From positions 7,965,977-8,029,976 of the forward strand of contig JASEVX010000010.1 of the NCBI GenBank assembly GCA_031761405.1: DNA of 64,000 nt, in the 5' to 3' direction. Positions 45,621 to 55,439 of the stretch are shown here, one piece after another. The stretch's first letter is position 1, and every line of letters begins with the position of its first letter. The notes below the pieces were generated by a model, which worked only from the letters and a program-made list of their open reading frames with translations, ran no database searches and was not told the DNA's origin. A program made the position numbers and the translations under genes. Source of the DNA: Serripes groenlandicus. Lineage: Eukaryota; Mollusca; Bivalvia; Cardiida; Cardiidae.

Positions 45621-45984
45621 AGAAATATGTATAAGTGTAAAGTCTTGTTTCATGGTCCGAATGGGTTATTTGTATCGCCATATTCCTTTCGAACATCCTA
45701 CCTTAAGCACATGATTCAATACTGTGAATTTATACGTTGCATATGTAAAGGCATAACAAGAGAAAGTTGATACAACGCATCAATGTCGCCGGAAAAGACT
45801 GCATTAACTTTTCTTTTACCACACATACATTCTTAACTTGTATTAGTCTAATTCCAGGATTTTTGAAATTCCACATACAAATTTAAGGATTTCTTTTGGT
45901 CAGAGTTTTGGAATTTTTGTATTTGTCAATTAAACCACACATATACAGTTTGGGATTTAGATCTACATGCAATAAAAAGCTATT

Positions 45985-46202
45985 TAACTCTTTCCATGTT
46001 TGACAAAAGTCACTGTGATCAGCGTCATTCATCTTCCACTCATGGGCTAACAGTCTATGTGGAAAAGCTGCCAGTGGCTTGGAAAGTATGTTGTGTGGAG
46101 TAATGGTGTGCGAAAGCCTGAAAACACATGAGTAGGTGAACTGGTCGCCGTGATATGACTGAACAATTCTTGAAAACAGCGTTAAACCCCAATCAATCAA
46201 TT
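45985..46202 (+). mobile_element. SINE (family S1), head missing
   Basis: ccatgtttgacaaaagtcac, gatcagcgtcattcatcttc, gtggaaaagctgccagtggc, ggtgaactggtcgccgtgat and the tail cagcgttaaaccccaatcaa. The same body follows a tRNA head at 50355 and 52793. Confidence 0.85.
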
Positions 46203-46503
46203 ACAGTTGTCTGCTGCAGATATGATGTATGAGGGAAAAGTATGGATATAACTTAAAGTTATCAGTCTTCGTTTTCCATATGGATATAACAATTTTTGAA
46301 GAGGGTCACTCAAGAAATAATTATTTGAAATTGGACAAACATCACTAGAAGAATAGTTACAATTTGACATTCATTGAGCGCCCTTCTGCAACAATTCTAA
46401 AGTATAACCAGGTTTTCCAACCCATCAACATGGTTTGAACAATCAATGAATCAATCTGTAAAACTCAGACAAGCCTGTGAACCCACACAGTATCTCCCGA
46501 GCG

Positions 46504-46734
46504 TTAACCCTTTCCCTCATATAAACGCTTTCGGAAGCCTCTGCAGCAGACGGCTTTATGAAAACATAGTGACAAAAGAAAAAAATTGCACAAAACGTGC
46601 AATTTCTCCTTTTGCCACAATGTTTTCCACTTTTAGTCATAGGTTATCCATTCAATTATGGAGATTTTCTATGTTTTGACAAAATACGTTCAAAGTCGTC
46701 TGCTGCAGAATTGCCGTATGAGGGAAATGGTTAA
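46504..46734 (+). mobile_element. MITE family A copy, first of a tandem set
   Basis: 231 bp with TTAA at both ends. ccctttccctcatataaacg, the hairpin attgcacaaaacgtgcaatt, and right end gtatgagggaaatgg. Confidence 0.95.
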
Positions 46735-47113
46735 AGCAGACGGCTTTTTGAAAACATAGTGACAAAAGAAGAAATTGCACAAAACGTGCAATTTCTCCTT
46801 TTGCCACAATGTTTTCCACTTTTAGTCATAGGTTATCCATTCAATTATGGAGATTTTCTATGTTTTGACAAAATACGTTCAAAAGTCGTCTGCTGCAGAA
46901 TTGCCGTATGAGGGAAAGGGTTAAAGCAGACGGCTTTTTGAAAACATAGTGACAAAGGAAGAAATTGCACAAAACGTGCAATTTCTCCTTTTGCCACAAT
47001 GTTTTCCACTTTTAGTCATAGGTTATCCATTCAGTTATGGAGATTTTCTATGATTTGACAAAATACGTTCAAAGTCGTCTGCTGCAGAATTGCCGTATGA
47101 GGGAAAGGGTTAA
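46735..47113 (+). repeat. Two further 190-bp tandem units of the MITE
   Basis: From gcagacggctttttg to TTAA (46735-46924 and 46925-47113) the preceding MITE is repeated twice without its first ~40 bp. All three units differ by only a few bases. Tandem duplication after insertion is the simple explanation, since the left end needed for transposition is absent. Confidence 0.95.
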
Positions 47114-47159
47114 CTTATTGTTTACACGTGACTGTGTCCTGGATGCATCTTTTGACAAC

Positions 47160-47232
47160 AAGATAGAAGGGCTGCTTATTAGTCCCGGTTCGATACAATG
47201 TTGGTTTTTATCTTGGAACGGCTCATATGTAC
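47160..47232. mobile_element. Family B right-end fragment
   Basis: gtcccggttcgatacaatgt, ttggtttttatcttggaacg and gctcatat equal the right end of the element at 61019-61280. It lies a few bases past the stop of the B-box gene, in its 3' UTR. Confidence 0.7.
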
Positions 47233-47241
47233 GATGGCTGG

Positions 47242-48629
47242 CTAGTTCAGCTGATATAGTTTGATGCTATCCGAGTTATAGGACGCCACGATGAAATGAG
47301 GCTTACTGTTCAGCATCGTTATACACTGTGGGTGTTTTATACCGTCCCGCTTGGCACCAAGTACAGACGCTTCATCAAATACGCCAACTGGCTGCATCTC
47401 TAGTTCGTCTGTCATAAAATGACAAATCAGCAGGTTCCCCTTGTCATCAATCGTCATACCTCGAGGACCAGAGTTATCCGCGTGGACGCTCTTCCGGTAC
47501 ACGCCGTTCGTGTAAGCTTGAACAATCTGGTTCAGGTTCCGGTCAGACACATAGAGTTCGTGCGTTTGCCCGTGGACCTCGACATACCATGGCCAGGCAA
47601 ATAATTGATCTCCTCGAGGGTCTGTTTTTAGGGTCCATTTTTCCACTCCATCCATGTCTAACATTTTAACACATTTTTCAGACAGGCTAGTTACGATAAA
47701 ATGAGAGTCAAAAAATGAGATTCCATAACAGTCGTGTGTAAGTTTGACAGAACGTTCCATTTCAATTGACTTTTGCTCCTTGATATTCAACACGATTATT
47801 TCATTACTTTCTGGTGAAGTAACTGCAACGTGTGTGTCTGCTGTCAAAGCGAGGTCAAAAGGTGGCTTGTTCATTCTCAATGTGTTCAATAGTTTATATT
47901 CTGGTGACATCAATTTAACACAGTTGTTGTTATTATCCGCCATTATGACGTAATTATCTGGAAAAGCCCGGATGCCGGTGATGCAACTTTTACCATCATC
48001 AACATCCCGGATGTTGAATTCTCCCAACAGTGTTATTTGGGAATCTTTATTTATACGAACCTTGGTTTCCTTTGTTGTTTTAGTGTGGCTTACAGGACGT
48101 GGAAGAAGGTCGTAAGGCTTACGGTCCAACTCCAAGTCTCCAATCGACAGATTGGTCACCTGTATAGCGCTCTTGGTCAGTTTAAGCGATACCTTGTGAG
48201 CCTGGTCGTGAATTCCTGTCAGGGTTGATTTCATAGTCCCATGTCTGTCAATGGCGTTTTGAACGGCTATAAACAGTGGGAGATCGGCCGATACGTTCTT
48301 GGCTATCTCGATGTCAGTAAGTTTGTCTTCGAGAGTTTTGATCACTTTGGACAGACCCAAAATGTTGGCTTGTATTGTGGCTTGCTCCCTCTGAAAGACT
48401 GTGTCCACTTCTTTCGCGATTCCACTCACTAGCTTGTCGAGTTTGTCAACAATTGACTTGCGATAGGTTTTCACGTAATGTTCGATGTGTGATTTACTAG
48501 TTTTCAGTTCCTTTTCGTCCACACGACGCTCTCTTGCCACCGCGTTGCACTGCGAGAGCAGCTTCCGGAGTATCTTACCCCATTCAAACGCTGTATCGGT
48601 CTCTGAGAAGTTAACAGCCGCTTCACCAA
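47242..48629 (-). CDS. B-box / NHL-like protein, exon 3 (last)
   Basis: Begins at an acceptor (gtcctaccag/ttggtg) and runs to a TAG; 462 codons. The first ~170 residues (KILRKLLSQCNAVARERRVD, then SKSHIEHYVKTYRKSIVDKL and QREQATIQANILGLSKVIKT) are heptad-rich and form a coiled coil. The last ~290 are a beta-propeller of NHL/TRIM2-3 type: repeated blade phrases such as CITGIRAFPDNYVIMADNNN, PWYVEVHGQTHELYVSDRNL and GPRGMTIDDKGNLLICHF. Together with exons 1 and 2 the product is ~567 residues. Such proteins act as scaffolds or, when a RING is present, as ubiquitin ligases; here no RING is seen. The propeller probably binds protein or RNA. Intact frame. Confidence 0.92.
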
Positions 48630-48769
48630 CTGGTAGGACATTGGCACAACTTAAATAAAGTATATTAAGAAATCTTTAACTAATTATCAATTTGAAATAT
48701 TGTCATTGGTAAGTACTATTATTCCCCAATCTGAACAATATTTAAATCTTCAGGGAGCAGTCTTTACTT

Positions 48770-48975
48770 ATTAACTTTTTAACCATTTACCACGTGCAGA
48801 TGCATTTTGACACATTTGCTACAGACGACGTTCGGGAACTTAGTGGCAAAAGTATAGTAAAATCTGCAGCAGAAAACTGTATAAACATCTAGGCAAACAC
48901 ATGGAAAATTTCCATCTATGAAATTATAATTATCTTAATATAAATGAAATGCATCTGCAACTGGGAAAAGGTTTA
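48770..48975. mobile_element. Family A relic in intron 2
   Basis: accatttaccacgtgcagat, gctacagacgacgttcggga, gtggcaaaagtatag, and the end gcatctgcaactgggaaaag. It lies in the 392-bp intron between exons 2 and 3. Confidence 0.6.
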
Positions 48976-49021
48976 AATAATGAAATTCGGTCAATTCGGG
49001 ATATGCGAGCAATAAACAAAC

Positions 49022-49143
49022 CCTCAGCTATTTCAACATGAAGATCTGGCAGTAAGTCAGGTAAATCAACTAGAGCTGGACGGTCGAAAATGACATCGCC
49101 CTTGATTACGACCATACGTTTGATGTCGCACGGGTTTACACCT
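49022..49143 (-). CDS. B-box / NHL-like protein, exon 2 (tentative)
   Basis: Bounded by acceptor gctataaagcag/aggtgt and donor gctgagg/gtttgt. Its 122 bp fit the phases of both neighbours: exon 1 ends with two bases of a codon, exon 3 needs one. It encodes GVNPCDIKRMVVIKGDVIF, then DRPALVDLPDLLPDLHVEIA. NPCDIKRM could give the last cysteine of the B box, though the distance from the preceding histidine is longer than usual. An acceptor 2 bp later would give HGRCKPV, a better B-box ending, but that frame stops soon. Confidence 0.6.
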
Positions 49144-49499
49144 CTGCTTTATAGCCTTGCAGTACCAACGTATTGATTACTACGGGGCTTTGTCTGTTTT
49201 AAAAGTGTTATGTTGAGTTTTACTGGTGAGAGATAGCCAGGAAACGCATGGTCATCGAGATACTAGTATATAACTGAAATTTTGTGAAAGCGGGGTTTAT
49301 TTACCCTCGCCTTTCGGCATAAAGCCATTTGGCGGGGATTGACTCCGGGCAATCAAATACTGGATCAACAAGCTATTATTCCAAACAATTCGACCTATTT
49401 TTTTCTTATCAAACACAAAATATATCTATTTTACCGTTAACATCATATTGTCAGATTCGCGTGCCTTCGAAACAGCTATGAAAATGTATCTTGTATCAG

Positions 49500-50015
49500 A
49501 GTTGTAAATATTATTCGATAGAAAAATGATAACATTGTGGGAAAAGATAAATTGCCAAGGTTAACCATTGCCCGCTTTTCCCACGACATTTTAATAAACC
49601 GCATGTTCGATCAACGTCAAATATCTTCTGTATCAGTCAAAGGGTGTTGGGGATTAACATATTCAACATACAAACACCTTGATGAGACAGAGTGATTTAT
49701 TCTTTCGCCACAATATTTCTACTCACATTCAATGATTAAAACTTTCATTTATAGAGGTTGTCTATAGTTCCGTACGTGCTTTCAAAGCCGTCTAATTCAG
49801 ATTTGGTTTATGTATAAATTAGATAACCATTTCCCATATACAGGCGCTTTCACACGCGTTTGTAGTACTTTTGAAAACATTGTGGCAAAAGAACAAATTG
49901 CTCATCATGATACAATAGTCATGCATCCATTTGAAGAGATTTTCCTTAATTTGTTTTCTTTATGAATTCAAAAGTCATCTGCTGCAGAGGCGTCAGAAAG
50001 CGTCTATATGCCGTA
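49500..50015. mobile_element. Two decayed family A copies in intron 1
   Basis: 49500-49800: acattgtgggaaaagataaa, cgcttttcccacgacatttt. 49822-50012: ccatttcccatatacaggcg, gtggcaaaagaacaaattgc, tcatctgctgcagaggcgtc, agaaagcgtctatatg. Confidence 0.65.
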
Positions 50016-50044
50016 GTCATTTTGTACCGGGAACAGCGACTTAC

Positions 50045-50238
50045 CTCCCATGTGTGTCCTCTTGACAGATAACACATAACAAACATTGATGATCCACGCA
50101 GAACAGCTCTAATTTTGACCCCTTATGTTTCGTGCATACGTCCTGTTTCCCGCTTGCCTTTGAACTAAGGGATTTCCCACTCTTTTTGCTCTGTCTCGTG
50201 GCCGGTGTGGTTCTCGTTAAAGCACTTCCGGTAGACAT
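50045..50238 (-). CDS. B-box / NHL-like protein, exon 1
   Basis: The ATG at 50238 opens MSTGSALTRTTPATRQSKKS, a basic serine-rich start, then a B-box: VCTKHKGSKLELFCVDHQCL and LCVICQEDTHG. Spacing C-x2-H-x8-C-x2-H-x4-C-x2-C-x4-H fits the zinc-binding B-box 2 pattern. It ends at a perfect donor (GGAG/gtaagt). There is no RING before it, and the upstream sequence is a SINE, so none is likely to have been missed within 400 bp. Confidence 0.88.
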
Positions 50239-50354
50239 CTCCGACTAAGAATAGACTGGACTGGTATCTGTCCCTAAAATTAAAGTATTAAATCAGCACC
50301 TGATTAATATATTAACGCTTTCAATTGTATCCAGTCTACTAAAATATTCAAGCC

Positions 50355-50650
50355 GAGTCCCGGTACCTCAGTCTGTAGCGACGCGGACTGTCAATCGATG
50401 AGTTGTGACTTCAAACCCCAGCTGGGCCAACATCCTTACCGACGTTTTACAAAAGTCAATGCAACAGACGTGATTCGTCTTCCACGAAAGAGCTAACAGT
50501 AAATGTGAACAAGCTGTCAGTGATTTTGAAAAGCTATGTGGAGGACTGGCGTGAGATAAACCAAACAACACAATCATAGGTAAAACGGTCGCCGTGATAT
50601 GACTGAAAGATTGTTGAAAACGTCGTTAAACCCCAAACAAACAAGCAATT
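50355..50650 (+). mobile_element. SINE (family S1), near full length
   Basis: tRNA-like head ggtacctcagtctgtagcga with B box cttcaaaccccagc, body gttttacaaaagtcaatgca and gaaagagctaacagtaaatg, tail gtcgccgtgatatgactgaa and cgtcgttaaaccccaaacaa. It lies just upstream of the B-box gene start in the opposite direction. Confidence 0.88.
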
Positions 50651-51129
50651 ATATTTCCGAGTATCCATGTTTTTCGATATTTCAGACGAAATATTTATTT
50701 CTTATTGGTAAATTTTATTCATTAAATAGAACCTAATTATTACATACTCTTATTTTCATTAATCCAAAGAAATGTACACACGAACATATCATATATTTAA
50801 CTTCTTAAAGTTTATACTGTTTTGGTAGTGGTCTATTAACACTCTAATTCACAGACCGGTACTTCAATTATATGTTTTGTAATGTTAAACTCTCGGAAGT
50901 AATCGAACACCTCTCGGAGATTTACGTAAATAGGTCTCGGGACTGATTAAACCGCAGAAGTTGACGTCTTTCAGAAATAATATTGCTGATTTCCAGTCAT
51001 AGTCTATCTGAACTGAATGCATTTAATTCATTGTACATTTTCCTATTTTTCCCCTTCCATGTACAGGAAAATAGTTCAAGATTACCTATCGTTTCAGTAA
51101 ACACTTGAATGACTTTCGAGGTGTAATAA
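50651..51129. other. No recognisable feature
   Basis: AT-rich spacer. Confidence 0.4.
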
Positions 51130-51370
51130 CAAGTTTACCCTTTCCCATATACAACAAATTTAAAGCAGATGTCTTTGAAAATATTAAGTCAAAACTATGG
51201 AAGTTCTCCATAAAGAACGAACACTAATTGAATAAATCTGAAGACATTAAGGCAAACGTAGAATTTGTTAACTTTGAGTTATTTTTACATTTACCACGAT
51301 GTTTTCAAAAGACGTCCCCTGCAGATGTTTCAGAAAGCATCTTAACATGTATGTGGGAAGGGTGAATGAC
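51130..51370. mobile_element. Diverged family A copy
   Basis: taccctttcccatatacaac, aagcagatgtctttgaaaat, catttaccacgatgttttca, gtcccctgcagatgtttcag and catgtatgtgggaag. Confidence 0.7.
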
Positions 51371-51424
51371 TTTAACCGGGTTGTTCAATTTGGTAAATAA
51401 CAAAAACGTTCTTCATGTTTAACC

Positions 51425-51790
51425 TTTTCCCGTAGTCTAGACAAATAATCTACAGCAGACGTTAACAAAAATGGAAAATCGTCATAAAGAAAACAGAAAA
51501 CATTGGCGCAATAGCCCTTTCCCTCACATAGACGCTTTCTGACGCCTCTGCAGCAGACGGATTTTTGAAAACATAGTGACAAAAGAAGAAATTGCACAAA
51601 ACGTGCAATTTCTCCTTTTGCCACAATGTTTTCCACTTTTAGTCATAGGTTATCCATTCAATTATTGAGATTTTCTATGTTTTGACAAAATGTTCGCGTT
51701 GAGTAATTCCTCAATTTGTCGAAAGGTGTTCAAAAGTAGTCTATTGTGGAGTTGTCACAACAAGTATGTATAGTGGAAAGGATTCGATAA
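51425..51790 (+). mobile_element. Family A copy inserted in an older family A relic
   Basis: 51425-51510 is a relic (ccttttcccgtagtctagac, ctacagcagacg). From 51514 a good copy starts (ccctttccctcacatagacg, hairpin attgcacaaaacgtgcaatt, agtcataggttatccattca). Its right third is rearranged (tgttcgcgttgagtaattcc). Confidence 0.8.
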
Positions 51791-51855
51791 CCTCGAATAG
51801 CACTAGTATATATAACATTACCAAATACATTTACTTATTCTGCTTATAACATGAT

Positions 51856-52282
51856 TTTAACCCTTTCCCACATACAGACGCTTGTGACGCCTCTGGAGCA
51901 GACGACTTTTGTAGCTAAGATTAGCCGTCCCGCGAGAAAAACCAACATTGTGGACTCTGCGTTAAGTATCGACCCGGAGCAGCTTAAGCATGCCGCACAG
52001 GCTTACCCGGATGGACACATTGCGCTTCCTGTAGATTTTCTGTTTCAGGAATCATTACTCTATAGTCTATACATCTTTCCCACTAAGACGACTTTGAACA
52101 TATTTTGTCAAACAATAAAAAATCTCTATAATTGAATGGATAACCTATGACAAAAAGTTGAAAACATTGTGTCAAAAGGAGAAATTGCACGTTTTGTGCA
52201 ATTTCTTCTTTTGTCACTATGTTTTCAAAAAGCCGTCAGCTGCAGAGGCGTCAGAAAGTGTCTATATAAGGGAAAGGGTTAA
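51856..52282. mobile_element. Family A copy split by a family B element
   Basis: Left piece TTAA, ccctttcccacatacagacg, gagcagacgactttt (51858-51912). Then family B (51922-52075: agccgtcccgcgagaaaaac, gcttaagcatgccgcacagg, aggaatcattactctatag). Then family A in the other orientation from taagacgactttgaacatat to gggTTAA (52085-52282). The two A pieces are from opposite orientations, so the B element may separate two different A copies. Confidence 0.7.
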
Positions 52283-52315
52283 GATCCTACATGCGATACA
52301 TTTCTTTAGAAATGG

Positions 52316-52750
52316 TTAACTCTTTCACTGCCGAATTTCTCAAAGTCGACTCTTCCATGTTGAGAATTGGACCACTCCATGTTTCGTCCAACGTGACAAT
52401 TGGTAAAATGTAATATATAAGTGTGGCAAACAATGCAGATTCCGGGGGAGACAGCTCGTTATGAACTGTCTCACCTGAATCTGCATTGTTTGCAAAAGCC
52501 TTTAACCCTTTCCCTCATATGACAATTCTGCAGCAGACGACTTTGAACATCAAATAATGGAAAATCTCTATAATCGAATGGATAACCTATGACTAAAAGT
52601 GGAAAACATTGTGACAAAAGGAGAAATTGCACGTTTTGTGCAATTTCTTCTTTTGTCACTATGTTTTCAAAACGCCGTCTGCTGCAGAGGCGTCAGGAAG
52701 CGTCTATATGAGGGAAAGGGTAAAATGCCTTTGTCAGCGAAAGGGTTAAC
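52316..52750. mobile_element. MITE family F copy 2, with nested family A
   Basis: Left end TTAA, ctctttcactgccgaa. Right end tgtcagcgaaaggg, TTAA (52747-52750). Inner palindrome gacagctcgttatgaactgt. A family A copy sits inside at 52502-52724. Confidence 0.8.
52502..52724 (-). mobile_element. MITE family A copy nested in family F
   Basis: TTAA, ccctttccctcatatgacaa, hairpin attgcacgttttgtgcaatt, right end ctatatgagggaaagggtaa with one TTAA base changed. Confidence 0.92.
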
Positions 52751-52792
52751 GACAGGCACCGTAAAACAACTGGTCACTTCCTTATAATAAGC

Positions 52793-53069
52793 CGAGCCCC
52801 GGTAAGTAAGTCGGTAGCGACGCGGGTTGTCAATCCAGGGGTTTTCAGTTCGAACCCAAGCTCGGCCAACTCTCTTTCCGATGTTTGACATAAGTCACTA
52901 TGACCAGCGTCATTTATCTCCGAACATTGGGATAACAATCTATGTGGAAAAGCAGCCAGTCGCTTGGGAAAGTGTGCTGTGTGGAGTACTGGTGTGAGAA
53001 AGTCGTAACACACATGAGTAGGTGAACTGGCCGACGTGATATGACTGAACAACTGTTGGACGGCGTTAA
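52793..53069 (+). mobile_element. SINE (family S1)
   Basis: Head gccccggtaagtaagtcggt and cagttcgaacccaagctcgg, body gatgtttgacataagtcact and ctatgtggaaaagcagccag, and tail gccgacgtgatatgactgaa. The final cggcgttaa provides the TTAA into which the next MITE is inserted. Confidence 0.9.
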
Positions 53070-53287
53070 TCCTTTCCCTCATATAGACGCTTTCTGACGC
53101 CTCTGCGGCAGACGGCTTTTTTGAAAACATTGTGACAAAAGAAGAAATTGCTCAAAACGAGCAATTTCTCCTTTTGCCACAATGTTTTCCACTTTAAGTC
53201 ATAGGTTATCAATTCAATTTTCTATGTTTTGACAAAATATGTTCAAAGTCGTCTGCTGCAGAATTGTTGTATGAGGGAACGGGTTAA
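53066..53287 (+). mobile_element. MITE family A copy in a SINE tail
   Basis: TTAA, tcctttccctcatatagacg, hairpin attgctcaaaacgagcaatt, right end gtatgagggaacgggTTAA. The distal SINE tail is not found after it. Confidence 0.9.
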
Positions 53288-53659
53288 GAAAGAAGACTTT
53301 GAACAAAGAAGCCCACTACCGTTACTTGTGTAAAACAAAGACTCCTGTATTTTGATAAGAATAAACTTTTGCCCGCTACTCATTAAGACTCGTGTAAAAC
53401 TAGCCTCATTTTAGGAGATTTACATGCTATTTACTGTCAATCAATGTCTATAGCAATATTGTTTCTATGGCGATGATTGTTCGCAGGTGTGAATCTACAT
53501 GGAAATCTCGTCAAAGTAACGCACTTAGCGTGATCTATCTCGACCGCATGCACTAATGAAACGATTTGAACGTTTTCCCTTCCCGCTCATCTTCTAGGTC
53601 AGTTGCGAACTCGCAGGAATTTAGGACACCCCAAACAAATATATGTGTACATATACGTA
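53288..53659. other. No recognisable feature
   Basis: Unique-looking sequence without a supported gene. Confidence 0.4.
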
Positions 53660-53840
53660 TGAACCCTTTCCACTTACAGACGCTTTCTGACGCCAATGAA
53701 GGAAACGACATTTGAAAACATTGTGGCAAAAGGGGTAATTGCTCATGATGAGCAAGTTCTCATTTTGCAACAATGTTTTCAATTTTATTTAATCAAGGTC
53801 GTCCGCTGCATATTTCTTTGGTATAAGGGAAAAGAACACC
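53660..53840. mobile_element. Decayed family A copy
   Basis: aaccctttccacttacagac, gctttctgacgccaatgaag, hairpin attgctcatgatgagcaagt, gtcgtccgctgcatattt. Confidence 0.7.
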
Positions 53841-53859
53841 GGGGAGAATTTGATCTGCG

Positions 53860-54592
53860 ATGACCTTTCAATAAAAGCAGCATTAGGAATTGCTCATTAT
53901 AAACAATTAGCAAAATTTTGACTTTATTTATCTGAAATTGCAACGTGTCTTCCACTTTTTCCCACAATGTTTTCTTCCTCCTTTTCAAACATCTGATAAA
54001 CATAATTGCGTGCAAAGGAGAAATTATAATATAAGCAATTCTTTCTTCTTCAATAAAGTTTGTTTTAAACGTTTTTAAACATCTGACAGAAGTTCTCATA
54101 TTTTCAATCATCGTTGACAGAAGACATTGTGTGAAAAGAAAAATTTGCTAATTATGAGTAATTTCTCTTCTCCCACAATGTTTTCCTTCCACTTTTTCAA
54201 ACATCTTCACACAGACATGCATTATATATAAAATAAGATTGCAAAGGGAAAGGAATATTAGCACTTTGAGTTACGTGTAGTGTTGTAAATAGTTTAATCC
54301 AAATCAATTTCTTTGAACAATGCATTAAGGTATAAAACACAAACAAATTAATAAAAATAAAAAAAAACAACATTACAATATCAAGAAGATTCATTAATCC
54401 TTTGCTAGTTTGTGCCTTTTTCATATTTGTAGACTTAAACATATTGATTTTCATTGTAATTTGGAAAATGTGTTGTTTTTTATCCTGTTCTTTGTTGTCC
54501 GTTGCTTTTTGTCCTGTAACTTTTTATCCTGTTACTTTTTATCCTGTTACTTTTTATCCTGTTAATTGTTATCCTGTTTCTTTTTATCCTAC
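53860..54592. mobile_element. Foldback element D, copy 2 (inverted)
   Basis: Reverse complement of most of 13488-14275; e.g. gacagaagacattgtgtgaa and cacaatgttttccttccact. It ends with seven tttttatcctgtt-type repeats (54478-54590) and atcctacaat. The left end is missing. Confidence 0.8.
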
Positions 54593-54595
54593 AAT

Positions 54596-54700
54596 CAATC
54601 CCGACACCGGTGCGTTAGCCTGGCTTTCTTACAGCAGTACGCAATACGACAGTCTTTCCAAGCAAGGCTGCAGGTCGAATAAAGACTTTAACCTGAAACA
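54596..54700 (-). mobile_element. SINE fragment (S4)
   Basis: gcgttagcctggctttctta, cagcagtacgcaatacgaca and gtctttccaagcaaggctgc match the body of the S4 SINE at 21640. Confidence 0.6.
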
Positions 54701-54984
54701 TGCCACCCCGCGCCCCCGCATTTAGGGATCTGGTCACCTGTGATTATACTTGTTGTTTCAATTATCTGGTACTTCTTTTTCAATGCATGTTATATGAGTA
54801 ACTAAGTTGCTTGCTTGTTAGCTTATTTGTGTGTTTCGTATAGTGTTTAAACCCCGATTACAATACTATTTCAGTCCGGTATATTTGGGTAAAATATAAG
54901 TATACCTGGTAAGCCTATCCATACACAAGCGCAACAGTCGTAATGATATCTCTAAAACTCCGAGATTCAAGGACCCGGGGAAGC

Positions 54985-55080
54985 CATTAGTATCATTTTT
55001 AAAGTATTTAATATGACCCGGTCGAGGCTCGAACCCTTGTCTCCCGCTCACAAGGCGGATGACGCTTCACAACGGAGATG
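54985..55080 (-). mobile_element. SINE head (S2), reverse
   Basis: aaagtatttaatatgacccg, the B-box complement gaggctcgaacccttg, then cacaaggcggatgacgctt. Only the head is left. Confidence 0.75.
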
Positions 55081-55172
55081 GTAAACAATCATGGAATAGC
55101 CTTTTTCTCATTTGCGAACCATGGATTTGGATATGTGGTAAAAACGACAAATGTCAAAATGCAAAAGGTTAT

Positions 55173-55403
55173 TTAATCCTTTCCCTCATATAGATGCGTT
55201 TTGACCCCTCTGAATATGACGGCTTTTTGAAAACATAGTGACAAAAGAAGAAATTGCTCAAAACGTGCAATTTCTTCTTTTGATACAATGTTTTCCTCTT
55301 TTAGTCATAGGTAATCAATTCAATTATAGAGATTTTCTTTTTTTTTGAGAAAATATCTTCAAAGTCATCTGCTGCAGAATTGTTGTATGAGGAAAAGGGT
55401 TAA
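55173..55403 (+). mobile_element. MITE family A copy
   Basis: 231 bp, TTAA at both ends. tcctttccctcatatagatg, hairpin attgctcaaaacgtgcaatt, right end gtatgaggaaaaggg. Confidence 0.94.
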
Positions 55404-55439
55404 TACTTAAGTTCTTACAAGTTACCATAGCCTTGAATC

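Noticed and set aside
54402..54725. 107-codon frame with FYPVT repeats
   Set aside because: Translation of the tttttatcctgtt repeats at the end of element D.
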